64,000 nt of DNA from an uncultured Prevotella sp. (GTDB lineage: Bacteria > Bacteroidota > Bacteroidia > Bacteroidales > Bacteroidaceae). The translations under genes were made by a program, and so were the position numbers. The DNA lies in contig CAKMOD010000134.1 of assembly GCA_927910885.1 (NCBI GenBank), positions 1-64,000 of the forward strand, read 5' to 3'. The notes beneath the pieces were generated by a model. The model was not told where the DNA came from and ran no database searches. It worked only from the letters and a program-made list of their open reading frames with translations. Below, piece by piece: positions 25,220-35,274 of the stretch; within the stretch, counting starts at the first letter, position 1; each line of letters opens with the position of its first letter.

Positions 25220-26416
25220 TTAGTTTAATGCAGCCTTTTTCTGCTTTACATAATCGCCAAATACGCGATCAACCTCAGCACGCTGCTCATTGTCGAGTGT
25301 GTCGTTAGCATGAATCAGACCACGATAGTAAGTTTTGATAGCCTTCGTCAACTGTGCTTTATCTGCAGAGTTCTGCTCGAAAATATCATCAAGGTCCTTA
25401 TAAAGGGCTGGTTTCATCTTATTCATAAAGGCAAGCTTACCAGTAGCAGGAGCCTCTGCTTCAGTAGAAAGACTATCAGTCTGCTCTGTTACATTAACCT
25501 TTACAGTATCCTCTGGAGCTGTTTCTGCATCTGAGCTAAACATAGATGACACATCTATCTTACCAACTTGATCAACCAATGCACCGCCATAGTTATAAAG
25601 CAATGCACCAACTCCAATAACAACAGCAATAATCAAGCCTAAGACAACAGTGCCCTTACCAATCTTTGGCATACTGAACGAAGAGCCTTCATGGTTCAAA
25701 TCAGCAGAGAGTTCATCAATATTGCTATAACGATCGCTACGCTTGAAAGCACAGCAACGCTTGATTACCTCGCTGTAAGCTAATGTAAGCCCCATCACCT
25801 TCATAATAGTACCAAGCGAATAGATATCAGCTGTACCGTCTGCTGCCATCGTTTGGTCTTTCAACTCTGGTGCCATAAAGCGAGTTGTATCAGCTGTAGG
25901 CTTAACATCTTCAGGTGAAAGAACACTGAAATCAATGAGCTTCACATAATCACCCTGCTTTGTAATAAGCACGTTTGAAGGCTTCAGGTTGCGATGAGTA
26001 GTACCCTGCTGATGAGCATAACGCAATGCATCGGCAATCTGATTGATGATAGCTATCTTCTCATCATCAGTATGATTTTCCTTGAGATAAGCCTGCAAAG
26101 TACGTCCTTCAACATACTCTTCCTCTATACAAAGTCCGTAACCATCAACTTCTACCAAACCTTGATAGCGCACAATACCCGAATGATTGAGTCTTTGGCA
26201 CTGCTTAAACTCACGCTTCAATGCGTTACGAAGCAATACACGCTCACGGTATTCTTCCTTTAGAGTCTTCAATACGACTGTCTGGTCGCCCTTGCGACAC
26301 TTCACAATCATACAATATCCCTGTGATGGAATAACTTTATATTCAGTATAACTGGCCTTTACTGGAGCATCAGCAGTTGGCGCCTGTTCATTAGTGGAAA
26401 GTTTGTTCTCACTCAT
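25220..26416 (-). CDS. Protein-kinase-like membrane protein with a degenerate active site
   Basis: 398 residues. A eukaryotic-type Ser/Thr kinase fold fills about 25-240, a transmembrane helix is at about 252-275 and a periplasmic region of about 120 residues follows. Lys50 (VVLKTL) and Glu69 could be the ATP-binding pair. However, the glycine-rich loop is absent (IPSQGYCMIV), the catalytic loop reads HRNLKPSN (Asn143 where Asp acts as base) and the metal motif is DFS instead of DFG. Asn148 and APE (MAPEL) are kept. It is thus probably a pseudokinase or weak kinase acting as a sensor or scaffold; that is inference. Confidence 0.85.
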   Translation of the reverse strand: MSENKLSTNEQAPTADAPVKASYTEYKVIPSQGYCMIVKCRKGDQTVVLKTLKEEYRERVLLRNALKREFKQCQRLNHSGIVRYQGLVEVDGYGLCIEEEYVEGRTLQAYLKENHTDDEKIAIINQIADALRYAHQQGTTHRNLKPSNVLITKQGDYVKLIDFSVLSPEDVKPTADTTRFMAPELKDQTMAADGTADIYSLGTIMKVMGLTLAYSEVIKRCCAFKRSDRYSNIDELSADLNHEGSSFSMPKIGKGTVVLGLIIAVVIGVGALLYNYGGALVDQVGKIDVSSMFSSDAETAPEDTVKVNVTEQTDSLSTEAEAPATGKLAFMNKMKPALYKDLDDIFEQNSADKAQLTKAIKTYYRGLIHANDTLDNEQRAEVDRVFGDYVKQKKAALN

Positions 26417-26457
26417 TGATATTCGTAGGTTTTAATTAACTTTACGTCTTTTGTGTA

Positions 26458-26465
26458 CAAAAATA
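26458..26465 (-). promoter_or_regulatory. -7 element of the kinase-like gene
   Basis: TATTTTTG on the minus strand, 41 bases before the start codon. No clear -33 partner. Confidence 0.45.
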
Positions 26466-26685
26466 GTAAAAAAAAACGAGATAAGATAGAGTTTTACGAG
26501 GTAAAGAATAAAAAGGTTAGAAGGTAAAACAAAATAAGCCATGTTACTCTTCAAACTTTATTCCAATATTACTATATCTTTTAAAAAACTATGTCTCGAC
26601 TAAAGTCATCCTCTTTATAGGTAATAATACCCCTCTAATACCATCCTTTACATTACCTTTCCTACGACAAAACAAGTACTTCTGC

Positions 26686-26773
26686 GAATTATTTCATGAA
26701 GAAAAATATTTATTTTCACGAGTGGAAATATTTATTTCATGAAAAAAAATATTTTTCTTCATGAAAATAATTC
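26686..26773. repeat. A+T-rich phased dyad element, copy B
   Basis: 88 bp, GAATTATTTCATGAA to TTCATGAAAATAATTC. Four dyads are centred near 26696, 26718, 26739 and 26761, with steps of 22, 21 and 22 bp. The second is TTCACG instead of TTCATG, as in other copies. Confidence 0.87.
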
Positions 26774-26890
26774 GTAAAAGGCTATTCAAGCAAACTGAGA
26801 AAAAGGTATATTCAAGTATTTTAGAGCATAAACTATGGTGCTTCAGAGCTATATTCTCATCGTCTTGATACGTTATATACCATTGAAAAG

Positions 26891-27205
26891 CTAATCAATA
26901 CAACGCCTACAATACCTCATTTTTACACTGTCAGAAGGCTCAGAATCACTTCTCTTCTTCATTCCTTCTAATAATACTTTTACTTTATTATAGTCCATAT
27001 TCTCGATTAACTGGTTTCGTTCTGCCTCATTAATTGTCGTATCTAACTTCCAACCATAGCTCTTAAACAATTCCGTAATTTGACTTACCTTGTATGAAGC
27101 ATCAGAAGTAACGGCATTACTCTCGACAAACGAAGTATTTGAACAAGCCATTGTACAAAATACAACAACGATAGAAAACACTCCTAAAATTAAGTTCCGT
27201 CTCAT
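26891..27205 (-). CDS. Small lipoprotein of unknown function
   Basis: About 104 residues. The N-terminus MRRNLILGVFSIVVVFCTMAC is a signal peptide ending in a plausible lipobox (TMAC, Cys about 21). The rest is a charged helical domain with no family I recognise, ending KMRYCRRCID. The start at 27205 is supported by an unusually strong ribosome-binding site for this genome, AAGGAGGT, centred about 9 bases upstream; an alternative in-frame TTG start at 27223 would sit inside this region. It stands alone between the kinase-like gene and the fumarate reductase operon. Confidence 0.6.
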   Translation of the reverse strand: MRRNLILGVFSIVVVFCTMACSNTSFVESNAVTSDASYKVSQITELFKSYGWKLDTTINEAERNQLIENMDYNKVKVLLEGMKKRSDSEPSDSVKMRYCRRCID

Positions 27206-27338
27206 AAGTAAACCTCCTTTCAATCAGATAGATAATATAACACTGCAAATATAGGCAATATTCTCGTTTAAGACAAACAATAAAGGGATAAAAATTACCT
27301 AATAACTCATACAAATGCAGGCGAAGATATCAAAACAA

Positions 27339-27373
27339 AAATCCCATAACTCATATATCAGAGCTATGGGATT
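27339..27373 (-). terminator. Terminator of the fumarate reductase operon
   Basis: AATCCCATAACTC pairs with GAGCTATGGGATT over an 8-base loop, followed on the minus strand by TTTTTGTTTTG. It lies 57 bases beyond the iron-sulfur subunit stop. Confidence 0.85.
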
Positions 27374-27429
27374 TCATATTCTGAATAAGCTTGGTAGTAG
27401 CCTATCAGACCACTACCAATTGCTTATGA

Positions 27430-28188
27430 TTAATCAGCAAACTTTGCCTTAATGAACTCACGGTTCAAACGAGCGATGTTAGCAATCTTCTCGTTCTTAG
27501 GACAAACAGCCTCGCAAGCACGGGTGTTGGTACAGTTACCGAAGCCAACCTCATCCATCTTAGCAACCATTGCCTTAGCACGCTTAGCAGCCTCAGGCTT
27601 ACCCTGTGGCAAGAGAGCCAACTGGCTTACCTTAGATGAAACGAAGAGCATTGCAGAACCATTCTTACATGCAGCAACACAAGCACCACAACCGATACAT
27701 GTTGCGCAGTCCATTGCCTCATCAGCATTGTCCTTAGAGATAAGAATAGCATTGGCATCCTGTGCCTGACCAGTACGGATTGTTGTGTAACCACCAGCCT
27801 GAATAATCTTATCGAATGCTGTACGGTCTACCATACAGTCCTTGATTACTGGGAAACCAGCTGAACGCCATGGCTCAACAGTGATAACATCACCATCGTT
27901 GAAACGGCGCATATAAAGCTGACAGGTTGTTGCACCGCGTTCAGTCTTACCGTGTGGAGTACCATTGATATAGAGTGAACACATACCGCAAATACCCTCG
28001 CGGCAGTCGTGGTCGAAGACGAAAGGCTCATCACCAGCCTCAATAAGTTCCTCGTTGAGGATATCGAGCATCTCAAGGAATGAGGTATCATCTGGGATGT
28101 TCTTCATCTCATGTGTATCGAAATGACCCTGATCCTGTGGACCGTTCTGCTTCCAATACTTAATTGTGAATGATATATTTCTTGCCAT
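27430..28188 (-). CDS. frdB: Fumarate reductase/succinate dehydrogenase iron-sulfur subunit
   Basis: Electron-transfer subunit between the flavoprotein and the cytochrome b. 252 residues from the ATG at 28188. The plant-type [2Fe-2S] cluster site is [10 protein letters not shown] (Cys 62, 67, 70) with a further Cys near 89. The [4Fe-4S]/[3Fe-4S] sites lie in [15 protein letters not shown] (161-175) and [13 protein letters not shown] (219-231). I reject a longer frame from 28398 because the extra part overlaps frdA out of frame; the chosen ATG is one base after the frdA stop codon, a coupled arrangement. In fermentative Bacteroidota the complex runs as a menaquinol:fumarate reductase producing succinate. 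Confidence 0.95.
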   Translation of the reverse strand: MARNISFTIKYWKQNGPQDQGHFDTHEMKNIPDDTSFLEMLDILNEELIEAGDEPFVFDHDCREGICGMCSLYINGTPHGKTERGATTCQLYMRRFNDGDVITVEPWRSAGFPVIKDCMVDRTAFDKIIQAGGYTTIRTGQAQDANAILISKDNADEAMDCATCIGCGACVAACKNGSAMLFVSSKVSQLALLPQGKPEAAKRAKAMVAKMDEVGFGNCTNTRACEAVCPKNEKIANIARLNREFIKAKFAD

Positions 28189-28189
28189 T

Positions 28190-30172
28190 TTAGTTCTTGT
28201 AATTACGTGTTTGTACCTTGATTGCCTCATACTCGAGAGGTTCCTTGATAAGCTCTGGAGTCTTGGTGTCATCACCCTGATACTCCCAGCAGCCAACATA
28301 GAAGAAGTTCTCGTCGTCACGCTTAGCCTCACCTTCCTCAGTCTGGTGCTCCTCACGGAAGTGACCACCACAACTCTCCTCACGATGCAAAGCATCATAA
28401 GCTACAAGCTCACCCATAAGGATGAAGTCACGGAGGTGGATCGCCTTGTCAAGCTCGACGTTCAAGCCTTCCTTCTTACCAGGAATAAAGAGGTTAGAGT
28501 TGAACTCCTCGCGGAGAGCCTTCAACTGCTTGAGACCTTCTTGGAGACCTTCCTTGGTACGACCCATACCTACATACTCCCACATGATGTGACCGAGCTC
28601 CTTGTGGAGTGAGTCAACAGAACGCTTACCTTGGATACCCATCAAACGATCTGTTTCTGCCATAACAGCCTTCTCAGCCTCATCAAACTCAGGACGGTCT
28701 GTTGGAACCTTTGCCCAGAGAGCCTGATCAGAGAGATAGTTCTGAATAGTATATGGCAATACGAAGTAACCATCAGCAAGACCCTGCATCAAAGCAGAAG
28801 CACCAAGACGGTTAGCACCATGGTCAGAGAAGTTACACTCACCAATTGCAAACAGACCTGGAACGGTTGTCATCAGCTCATAGTCAACCCAGATACCACC
28901 CATTGTGTAGTGGATAGCAGGGAAGATCATCATTGGGTTGTAGTACTTCACGCCGTTAATCTCATTAGCAAGTTCGCCTGGGTTAACGTCTGTAATCTCC
29001 TCATACATCTCGAAGAGGTTACCATAACGCTGAAGAATTGTATCGATGCCAAGGCGGTTGATAGACTCAGAGAAGTCGAGGAACACAGCAAGACCAGTGT
29101 TGTTAACACCGAAGCCGTGGTCGCAACGCTCCTTAGCAGCACGTGATGCCACGTCACGAGGTACGAGGTTACCGAATGCTGGGTATCGACGCTCCAGGTA
29201 GTAGTCGCGATCTTCCTCTGGAATATCAGATCCCTGCTTTGTACCAGCCTGCAATGCCTTAGCGTCTTCGAGCTTCTTAGGAACCCAGATACGGCCATCA
29301 TTACGCAAAGACTCTGACATAAGCGTCAGCTTAGACTGCTTGTCGCCGTGTACTGGGATACAAGTTGGGTGAATCTGAACGTAAGATGGGTTAGCCATAT
29401 AAGCACCCTTACGGTAGCACTGGATAGCAGCTGTACAGTTACAACCCATAGCGTTAGTTGAAAGGAAGTATGCGTTACCATAACCACCAGTAGCGATAAC
29501 AACAGCATTAGCTGTGAAACGCTCCAGCTTACCAGTCACAAGGTTCTTAGCAATGATACCACGAGCGTGGCCGTCAACGATAACTACGTCCTCCATCTCA
29601 TAACGAGTATAGAGCTTAACCTTACCAGTCTCAACCTGAGCACTCAATGAAGAGTAAGCACCAAGCAACAACTGCTGACCAGTCTGACCCTTTGCATAGA
29701 AAGTACGGCTTACCTGTGCACCACCGAAAGAACGGTTAGCAAGCATACCACCATACTCACGTGCGAATGGAACTCCCTGTGCAACGCACTGGTCGATGAT
29801 GTCGTTTGACACCTCAGCCAAACGATAAACGTTAGCCTCACGTGCACGATAATCACCACCCTTTACTGTATCGTAGAAAAGACGGTAAACTGAGTCACCA
29901 TCATTCTGATAGTTCTTTGCAGCATTGATACCGCCCTGTGCAGCGATAGAGTGTGCACGACGTGGTGAGTCTTGGATGCAGAAGTTATATACGTTGAAGC
30001 CCATCTCACCAAGAGAAGCGGCAGCACTGGCACCAGCCAGACCTGTACCAACAACAATAACATCCAGTTTCAGTTTATTCTTTGGGTTAACCAAACGCTG
30101 ATGTGCCTTGTAGTTAGTCCACTTCTCGGCTACAGGACCTGCTGGTATTTTGGAATCTAATATCTTTGTCAT
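28190..30172 (-). CDS. frdA: Fumarate reductase/succinate dehydrogenase flavoprotein subunit
   Basis: Catalytic subunit that reduces fumarate to succinate. 660 residues. The FAD-binding [10 protein letters not shown] motif is at about 41-50, and [11 protein letters not shown] at 74-84 contains the histidine that binds FAD covalently. The substrate-site region includes [15 protein letters not shown] and later [12 protein letters not shown]. It lies 38 bases after the cytochrome b gene and is immediately followed by frdB. The long form (about 660 residues) is that of the SQR/QFR type found with a single five-helix cytochrome subunit. Confidence 0.96.
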   Translation of the reverse strand: MTKILDSKIPAGPVAEKWTNYKAHQRLVNPKNKLKLDVIVVGTGLAGASAAASLGEMGFNVYNFCIQDSPRRAHSIAAQGGINAAKNYQNDGDSVYRLFYDTVKGGDYRAREANVYRLAEVSNDIIDQCVAQGVPFAREYGGMLANRSFGGAQVSRTFYAKGQTGQQLLLGAYSSLSAQVETGKVKLYTRYEMEDVVIVDGHARGIIAKNLVTGKLERFTANAVVIATGGYGNAYFLSTNAMGCNCTAAIQCYRKGAYMANPSYVQIHPTCIPVHGDKQSKLTLMSESLRNDGRIWVPKKLEDAKALQAGTKQGSDIPEEDRDYYLERRYPAFGNLVPRDVASRAAKERCDHGFGVNNTGLAVFLDFSESINRLGIDTILQRYGNLFEMYEEITDVNPGELANEINGVKYYNPMMIFPAIHYTMGGIWVDYELMTTVPGLFAIGECNFSDHGANRLGASALMQGLADGYFVLPYTIQNYLSDQALWAKVPTDRPEFDEAEKAVMAETDRLMGIQGKRSVDSLHKELGHIMWEYVGMGRTKEGLQEGLKQLKALREEFNSNLFIPGKKEGLNVELDKAIHLRDFILMGELVAYDALHREESCGGHFREEHQTEEGEAKRDDENFFYVGCWEYQGDDTKTPELIKEPLEYEAIKVQTRNYKN

Positions 30173-30210
30173 GATTGTTTTTGAATTAAATTTTCAACTT
30201 AGATACTTAA

Positions 30211-30897
30211 TTATGCAGCACAGCAAAGGCTTGGTGCACAACCGAAAGCAAATGCAAGCACTACAACGAGGAAGCCAAGCATCAACAGCGTAACATAGAT
30301 GTTACCAATGGTCTTCCAACGGTTGAACCATACTTTACCATTGATACCAACTGTCTGCATAGCACTCCAGAAACCGTGAGAGAGGTGGAACCACAATGCA
30401 CAAATCCAGATAACATAGAGAACTACATACACAGGCTTAGAGAAAGTGTACTTAATGTAAGAAAAACCATCAGCTGGATGGAAAGGTACATCAATATGAG
30501 TAAGCTCTGCAAACATCATGTTGTACCAGAAATTGAAGAAGTGAAGTCCAAGACCGAGCAACACGATAATACCGAGAACGAGCATGTTCTGACTTGCCCA
30601 CTCTACCGTTGCAGGCTTCTCTGTAACAGCATAACGATTGTCACCACGTGCACGACGGTTCTGCGCTGTAAGGATAAACGCATAAACAATGTGACAAACT
30701 GTCAACGCGCCAAGACCTGCAGTAGCTGCTACTGCATACCAGTTGGCACCCAACAGCTCACAAATCATGTTGTAAGCCTCTCCTGAGAAGAGCGCAACAA
30801 GATTCATACAGCAGTGGAACGTCATGAATAGGATCAGGGCCATGCCAGTCACTGACATAATCACCTTTCTACCAATAGATGAATTGATTAACCACAT
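30211..30897 (-). CDS. frdC: Fumarate reductase cytochrome b558 subunit
   Basis: Membrane anchor that carries heme and the menaquinol site. 228 residues with about five hydrophobic helices (for example 12-36, 55-78, 105-125, 150-172, 197-220). The N-terminal WLINSSIGRKVIMSVTGMAL is the usual family start. Histidines in helices, such as FHCCMNL, HIVYAF, HFFNFW and WFHLSHGFW, are heme-ligand candidates. First gene of the operon; its promoter at 31050-31080 leaves an unusually long leader of about 145 bases. Confidence 0.94.
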   Translation of the reverse strand: MWLINSSIGRKVIMSVTGMALILFMTFHCCMNLVALFSGEAYNMICELLGANWYAVAATAGLGALTVCHIVYAFILTAQNRRARGDNRYAVTEKPATVEWASQNMLVLGIIVLLGLGLHFFNFWYNMMFAELTHIDVPFHPADGFSYIKYTFSKPVYVVLYVIWICALWFHLSHGFWSAMQTVGINGKVWFNRWKTIGNIYVTLLMLGFLVVVLAFAFGCAPSLCCAA

Positions 30898-31049
30898 AAA
30901 TGTTTTGATTTTAAATATTTAAACTGTTAGAATTATTATTCCAATATAGGTTAATACGGCGGAAAGGCTGAGAACAGTCTCCCCATCGAAATGATGTTTT
31001 ATAAAATTAGATACCAAGAAGTTGGTATAAGTACATGCATAATGCGTTG

Positions 31050-31080
31050 CAAAAATACTATATTTTAATGATTTATCAAA
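31050..31080 (-). promoter_or_regulatory. Promoter of the fumarate reductase operon
   Basis: On the minus strand TTTG (31080-31077), 19 bases, TATTTTTG (31057-31050). Confidence 0.75.
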
Positions 31081-31348
31081 GTATTTTAAACAAAATGTAT
31101 AGTATTTAGACTTAAAATAAGGAGGCGTTGCCTATCCTAACAAATGAGGATATATTCAGAAGTTATATGGTCCTTGAAAATTAAACAAAAACTTTCGGAG
31201 TTGTATAGTAATTTTAAGTCATCAGTGAAGTGGAGTAAAAAGATTAGTAATGACTGATAAACCCTTCCCATATTAGTTAAGCATTAGCGTATTACTATTT
31301 GTCATTAAGCCCCATTCCTCCCGTCTTAAGTCGATGTGTTGGTACTCA

Positions 31349-31405
31349 GCACATGCCGTGCGATTGGTAAGCACCAATGGTGCGGGGCGTTAGCACCAAT
31401 GGTGT
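31349..31405 (+). repeat. GCAC dyad array 4
   Basis: Units start at 31349 (GCACATGCCGTGC), 31371 (GCACCAATGGTGC) and 31393 (GCACCAATGGTGT), exactly 22 bp apart, with linkers GATTGGTAA and GGGGCGTTA and a trailing GGAAGGCTA. Confidence 0.9.
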
Positions 31406-31503
31406 GGAAGGCTAAATATCATGCGATATGTTACCAAAGTGGAGGCAACTTGTTGTTAGAAAGTACCGAAAACTAAGTCAACCTACATAAAATCTATCGA
31501 ATG

Positions 31504-31535
31504 TTTGATTATTTAAAAACAATTATCTACATTTG
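31504..31535 (+). promoter_or_regulatory. Promoter of the secreted protein gene at 31674
   Basis: TTTG (31504-31507), exactly 20 bases, TACATTTG (31528-31535). The leader would be about 130 bases. Confidence 0.75.
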
Positions 31536-31670
31536 CGGCAATATAAATATTATTTAATAAAAACTATAATAAAATAGCAACTTTCACAAACAAAAACCAC
31601 AAAAACCATTTCTTAAATTCTAACATTCACTGATTTCAAACGAATTTATTTATCACCATTAAAATATTAA

Positions 31671-32219
<549 letters not shown>

Positions 32220-32278
32220 AACAAGCATCACAGCCTACTTTCTTAGTAGAAACATCTTTTATCTATCATATTAAAAAC

Positions 32279-32311
32279 AATAGGGACAGACGCCATCGTC
32301 TGTCCCTATTT
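32279..32311. terminator. Bidirectional terminator between the secreted protein and GH84 genes
   Basis: ATAGGGACAGACG pairs perfectly with CGTCTGTCCCTAT around a CCAT loop. It is followed by T-rich sequence on the plus strand, and by ATTGTTTTTAAT on the minus strand, so it may end both converging transcripts. Confidence 0.88.
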
Positions 32312-32379
32312 CTATTTATTGTTGTCTTTTAACAAGCAACTTGTCTACTTGTAGACTCGTCAACTCGTCAACCAACAAC

Positions 32380-34965
32380 TTACTTCTTTGGAATAATCTC
32401 AAACACTTCTACCTTGCCAATCAGCTCCATACGAGTTGCTTTCTTTACCACATCAACGGTAAAGAATGGGTCATTTGAGGTGAACTCAGCCTTCAACTTG
32501 TTACGCTTGTCGTACTGGCAAACACGAACAGAGCCACCCTCTGGCAATGAAAGCATGAAGGTGTAAGAAGTCATACCCGCTGGTACTTCAAACGAAACAG
32601 CACCAGTATTCTTGAATGATGTACCAGGCTGACGGTCGAAGGCAAGAAGAACATCACTTGTTCCAGCCTTAGAACCTCCAAACTCAGGTGAAGCTGTACC
32701 AGCAGGTACCACTACGAATGAGCGAATAGCAGCCCAGTTCTTACGATCTGAGTCGAGTCGACGGAGACGAATATAACGTGCTTGCACTGGTTCGCCCTGC
32801 CAAAGGATATCGTACTGGTTCTTCATATCGCCCAACATTGTGTTCCATGTCTTGCCATCAACAGAATATTCAAGTGTTGCATGGTCATAGAAGTCGCAAT
32901 CATCCTTAGAGTTACGACCCTGAAGGATATGCACCTCGCGTACAGACATTGGTTCAGGGAGGGCTACACCCATCCAGTCACCAGCCTTCTGTGCCTCACC
33001 AGAGGTGTAATGTGTTATGCTATCGCCATCGAACATCAAACCAGCCTGAGTTGTCTTAAGATTCTTATAAGAACCGATACCACGTAGTGTGAATGCCTTT
33101 TCGCCTGAAAGCTTTTCATAGAAAGCATCACCGAGGTCGTCCATAGCGAAGTCATAGAATGGCTGTAACTTCATGGTTCCCGACTTATGAGCCTCGTAAG
33201 CTTTCTTATCTTCCGCAGACATACGGCTCTTAACATACTTACTCCAGAACTTCAAGTTGTCACCATTACGATAGAGGTCCATCAATTCGATAGCATTCTT
33301 ACCACGCTCACCTACCTTACCGAACTCAACAAGCCATGGTTTCAACTCCTTGATGAGCTGATCGTTTGTACAACCAGCCTCAAACTCAGCAGGTACCTTA
33401 GCCACACGCTCAAACTCCTCGTAGAGTTTATCACGCTTTTCCTTGCTGTAATCAGCTAAACGGAAGGTCTCTGTTTCCCAAGATTCGTCACGACGATAGC
33501 CTGTCTCTGTATCGGCAGAATGGATAGCAAAAGTGCGGTAAGCCTCCTTTGCACGTGGCATCATTACTTCCAAGCCACGCTCCCAACTGTCGATTGGGTT
33601 ATAATCAGATGGATTCCATGTATAATCAGCTACACTATAGAGAGAGAGTTTTGAAGCTTCTCCATGCTCCATTGGGTTGCTGACGAGTCCACACATATCC
33701 TGATCGGTGAGTGATGTATCTAAACCATAAACAGGACCCTGCAATACAAGGTTGCGAACATAGTCTGTTACGGCATAGTTCCACCAGAAGAAAGCAGGAC
33801 GCTTGATGCGGCTGTCTACCCAATCGAGTGTACTCTTTGTCACATCGCTACAAACAACATCGCCTGTCCAGAACACACGTACAGATGGGTCGAGGGTCTT
33901 ACCATAGATGCTCAATGGTCCGTTCTCGTCTGCCTTTGCCCACAACTTAGAATAGTCCGTAGGACAAATAATCAGCGGAGCAACATCACCCTTCGCTTTT
34001 ACAAACTCCTTTGTCAAACGATTCAACAACTCAACTTGTCGGTTAGGGTTGGTTCCCTCGCCTGAAATATCATCAAAGAAGATAGCAAATGACTTCACAC
34101 CAGCTTGATACATGAGGTCAAGTTTGTGCATAAGATTCTGATAGTCTTCCTCGTTCCACTTGATGTCCTTACCTGGATGAATAGCCCAAACGAAGTCTAC
34201 ACGGTTCTTCTTGCAGGCTGCAACAAGCTCGCGGATATCCTTCATCTCATTCTCAGGATAAGGCAGACGCCAGTTAGGAGAACTGTGATATGGATCGTCC
34301 TTAGGTCCATAGATATAAGTATTCATCTTATACTTACCGTAGAAGTCAATCAATGACAGACGTACAGAGTGTGACCATGGTGTACCATAGAAACCCTCAA
34401 CAACACCACGATAGGCAAATACTGGTGCATCGTTGATTTCCAGACAAGGGAGTTTCTTTCCGCCTTCTACGGATGGGTTCTCCATAATCTGGCGCAAAGT
34501 CTGAATACCATAGAATACTCCTAAATCGTTAGAAGCCTGAATGGTAATTCCTTTTGTGGTAATTTTCAACGTGTAGGCACCGTCAGCATTAGCACTACCC
34601 TGACCGTTCTTATCCAGAACCACTGGTATCTTTACTAATTGTATCTTCAAAGGAAAGCCCTTATCAGCACGAGAAAGGAAGTTAAGGTCAGTCCAATAGT
34701 CCCAACTCTGCTTACGAGCAGGCTGCGGTTGGTCAAGTTTAACACCGCCACTGATATCTACTGTTCCCTCACCTGTCAGTTTCACGTAACGTGGTGTAGG
34801 ATTAATAACGAGTCCCTGATGGTCAATCTTCTTACCAGGAACAGGATTAACTAACTGCACTTCCGAACGCTGACTGCCTAAATCGAAGTCATTATCCTGT
34901 GCATGAGCTGCCGTAAGGGCACACATGCCCAAAGCAAAGGTCACTAAAAGTTTCTTTTGTTTCAT
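32380..34965 (-). CDS. GH84 beta-N-acetylhexosaminidase (hyaluronidase/O-GlcNAcase type)
   Basis: 861 residues with a signal peptide (MKQKKLLVTFALGMCALTAAHAQ, starting at 34965). An N-terminal GH20b-like domain (about 35-175) precedes the GH84 TIM barrel (about 180-480) with the catalytic aspartate pair in FAIFFDDISGEG (Asp298, Asp299) and the GVVEGFYGTPW start motif. A linker/helical domain follows, then a C-terminal carbohydrate-binding module of the F5/8C type (about 640-790, with EVHILQGRN and LEYSVDGKTWNTML). Substrate-assisted removal of N-acetylglucosamine from host glycans or mucins is the likely role. The upstream frame extension lies between promoter and start and is not used. Confidence 0.93.
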   Translation of the reverse strand: MKQKKLLVTFALGMCALTAAHAQDNDFDLGSQRSEVQLVNPVPGKKIDHQGLVINPTPRYVKLTGEGTVDISGGVKLDQPQPARKQSWDYWTDLNFLSRADKGFPLKIQLVKIPVVLDKNGQGSANADGAYTLKITTKGITIQASNDLGVFYGIQTLRQIMENPSVEGGKKLPCLEINDAPVFAYRGVVEGFYGTPWSHSVRLSLIDFYGKYKMNTYIYGPKDDPYHSSPNWRLPYPENEMKDIRELVAACKKNRVDFVWAIHPGKDIKWNEEDYQNLMHKLDLMYQAGVKSFAIFFDDISGEGTNPNRQVELLNRLTKEFVKAKGDVAPLIICPTDYSKLWAKADENGPLSIYGKTLDPSVRVFWTGDVVCSDVTKSTLDWVDSRIKRPAFFWWNYAVTDYVRNLVLQGPVYGLDTSLTDQDMCGLVSNPMEHGEASKLSLYSVADYTWNPSDYNPIDSWERGLEVMMPRAKEAYRTFAIHSADTETGYRRDESWETETFRLADYSKEKRDKLYEEFERVAKVPAEFEAGCTNDQLIKELKPWLVEFGKVGERGKNAIELMDLYRNGDNLKFWSKYVKSRMSAEDKKAYEAHKSGTMKLQPFYDFAMDDLGDAFYEKLSGEKAFTLRGIGSYKNLKTTQAGLMFDGDSITHYTSGEAQKAGDWMGVALPEPMSVREVHILQGRNSKDDCDFYDHATLEYSVDGKTWNTMLGDMKNQYDILWQGEPVQARYIRLRRLDSDRKNWAAIRSFVVVPAGTASPEFGGSKAGTSDVLLAFDRQPGTSFKNTGAVSFEVPAGMTSYTFMLSLPEGGSVRVCQYDKRNKLKAEFTSNDPFFTVDVVKKATRMELIGKVEVFEIIPKK

Positions 34966-35274
34966 GTAGGTTTTTAATATTTGGCATCTGACCTGCCACA
35001 TACATCCGCATAAGGCAAGTCGATTATAAAATAGTAATATGATTGTTTCCCTTTCTAAAAATAAGGGATTCTACCTGCAAAGATAAGGAATTAAAATGAA
35101 TTTTACCTATTTACCGATAGCAAAAAGCAAAGAATAGGGATTTCTTTAGCTAAGGTATGGAGCTCTAACGATAGTCTTTCCAAACTGCTCTTTGCCTTTT
35201 TCATTGCCTAACATAGCCCTCTATTACGCATAAAATAAATTTATTAATGATAAGACTATAATCAACCATGTGAC
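34966..35274. other. Intergenic region, GH84 gene / MFS gene
   Basis: 309 bases, A+T rich, with a -7 element for the GH84 gene at 35078-35085 (minus). Nothing else is recognised. Confidence 0.6.
35078..35085 (-). promoter_or_regulatory. -7 element of the GH84 gene
   Basis: TATCTTTG on the minus strand, giving a leader of about 105-110 bases. No -33 TTTG at the usual distance. Confidence 0.5.

Larger units (their letters stand above)
26417..26890. other. Intergenic region upstream of the kinase-like gene
   Basis: 474 bases with a -7 element for the kinase-like gene (26458-26465), A+T-rich sequence and copy B of the phased A+T-rich element (26686-26773). No gene is seen. Confidence 0.65.

Noticed and set aside
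24999..25223. A 74-codon plus-strand open frame between the dipeptidase and kinase-like genes
   Set aside because: No recognisable domain; it runs into the 3' end of the kinase-like gene on the other strand and has no promoter.
28190..28398. A longer N-terminus of the fumarate reductase iron-sulfur subunit
   Set aside because: The extra residues overlap the flavoprotein gene out of frame and do not resemble the family; the ATG at 28188 gives the normal start.
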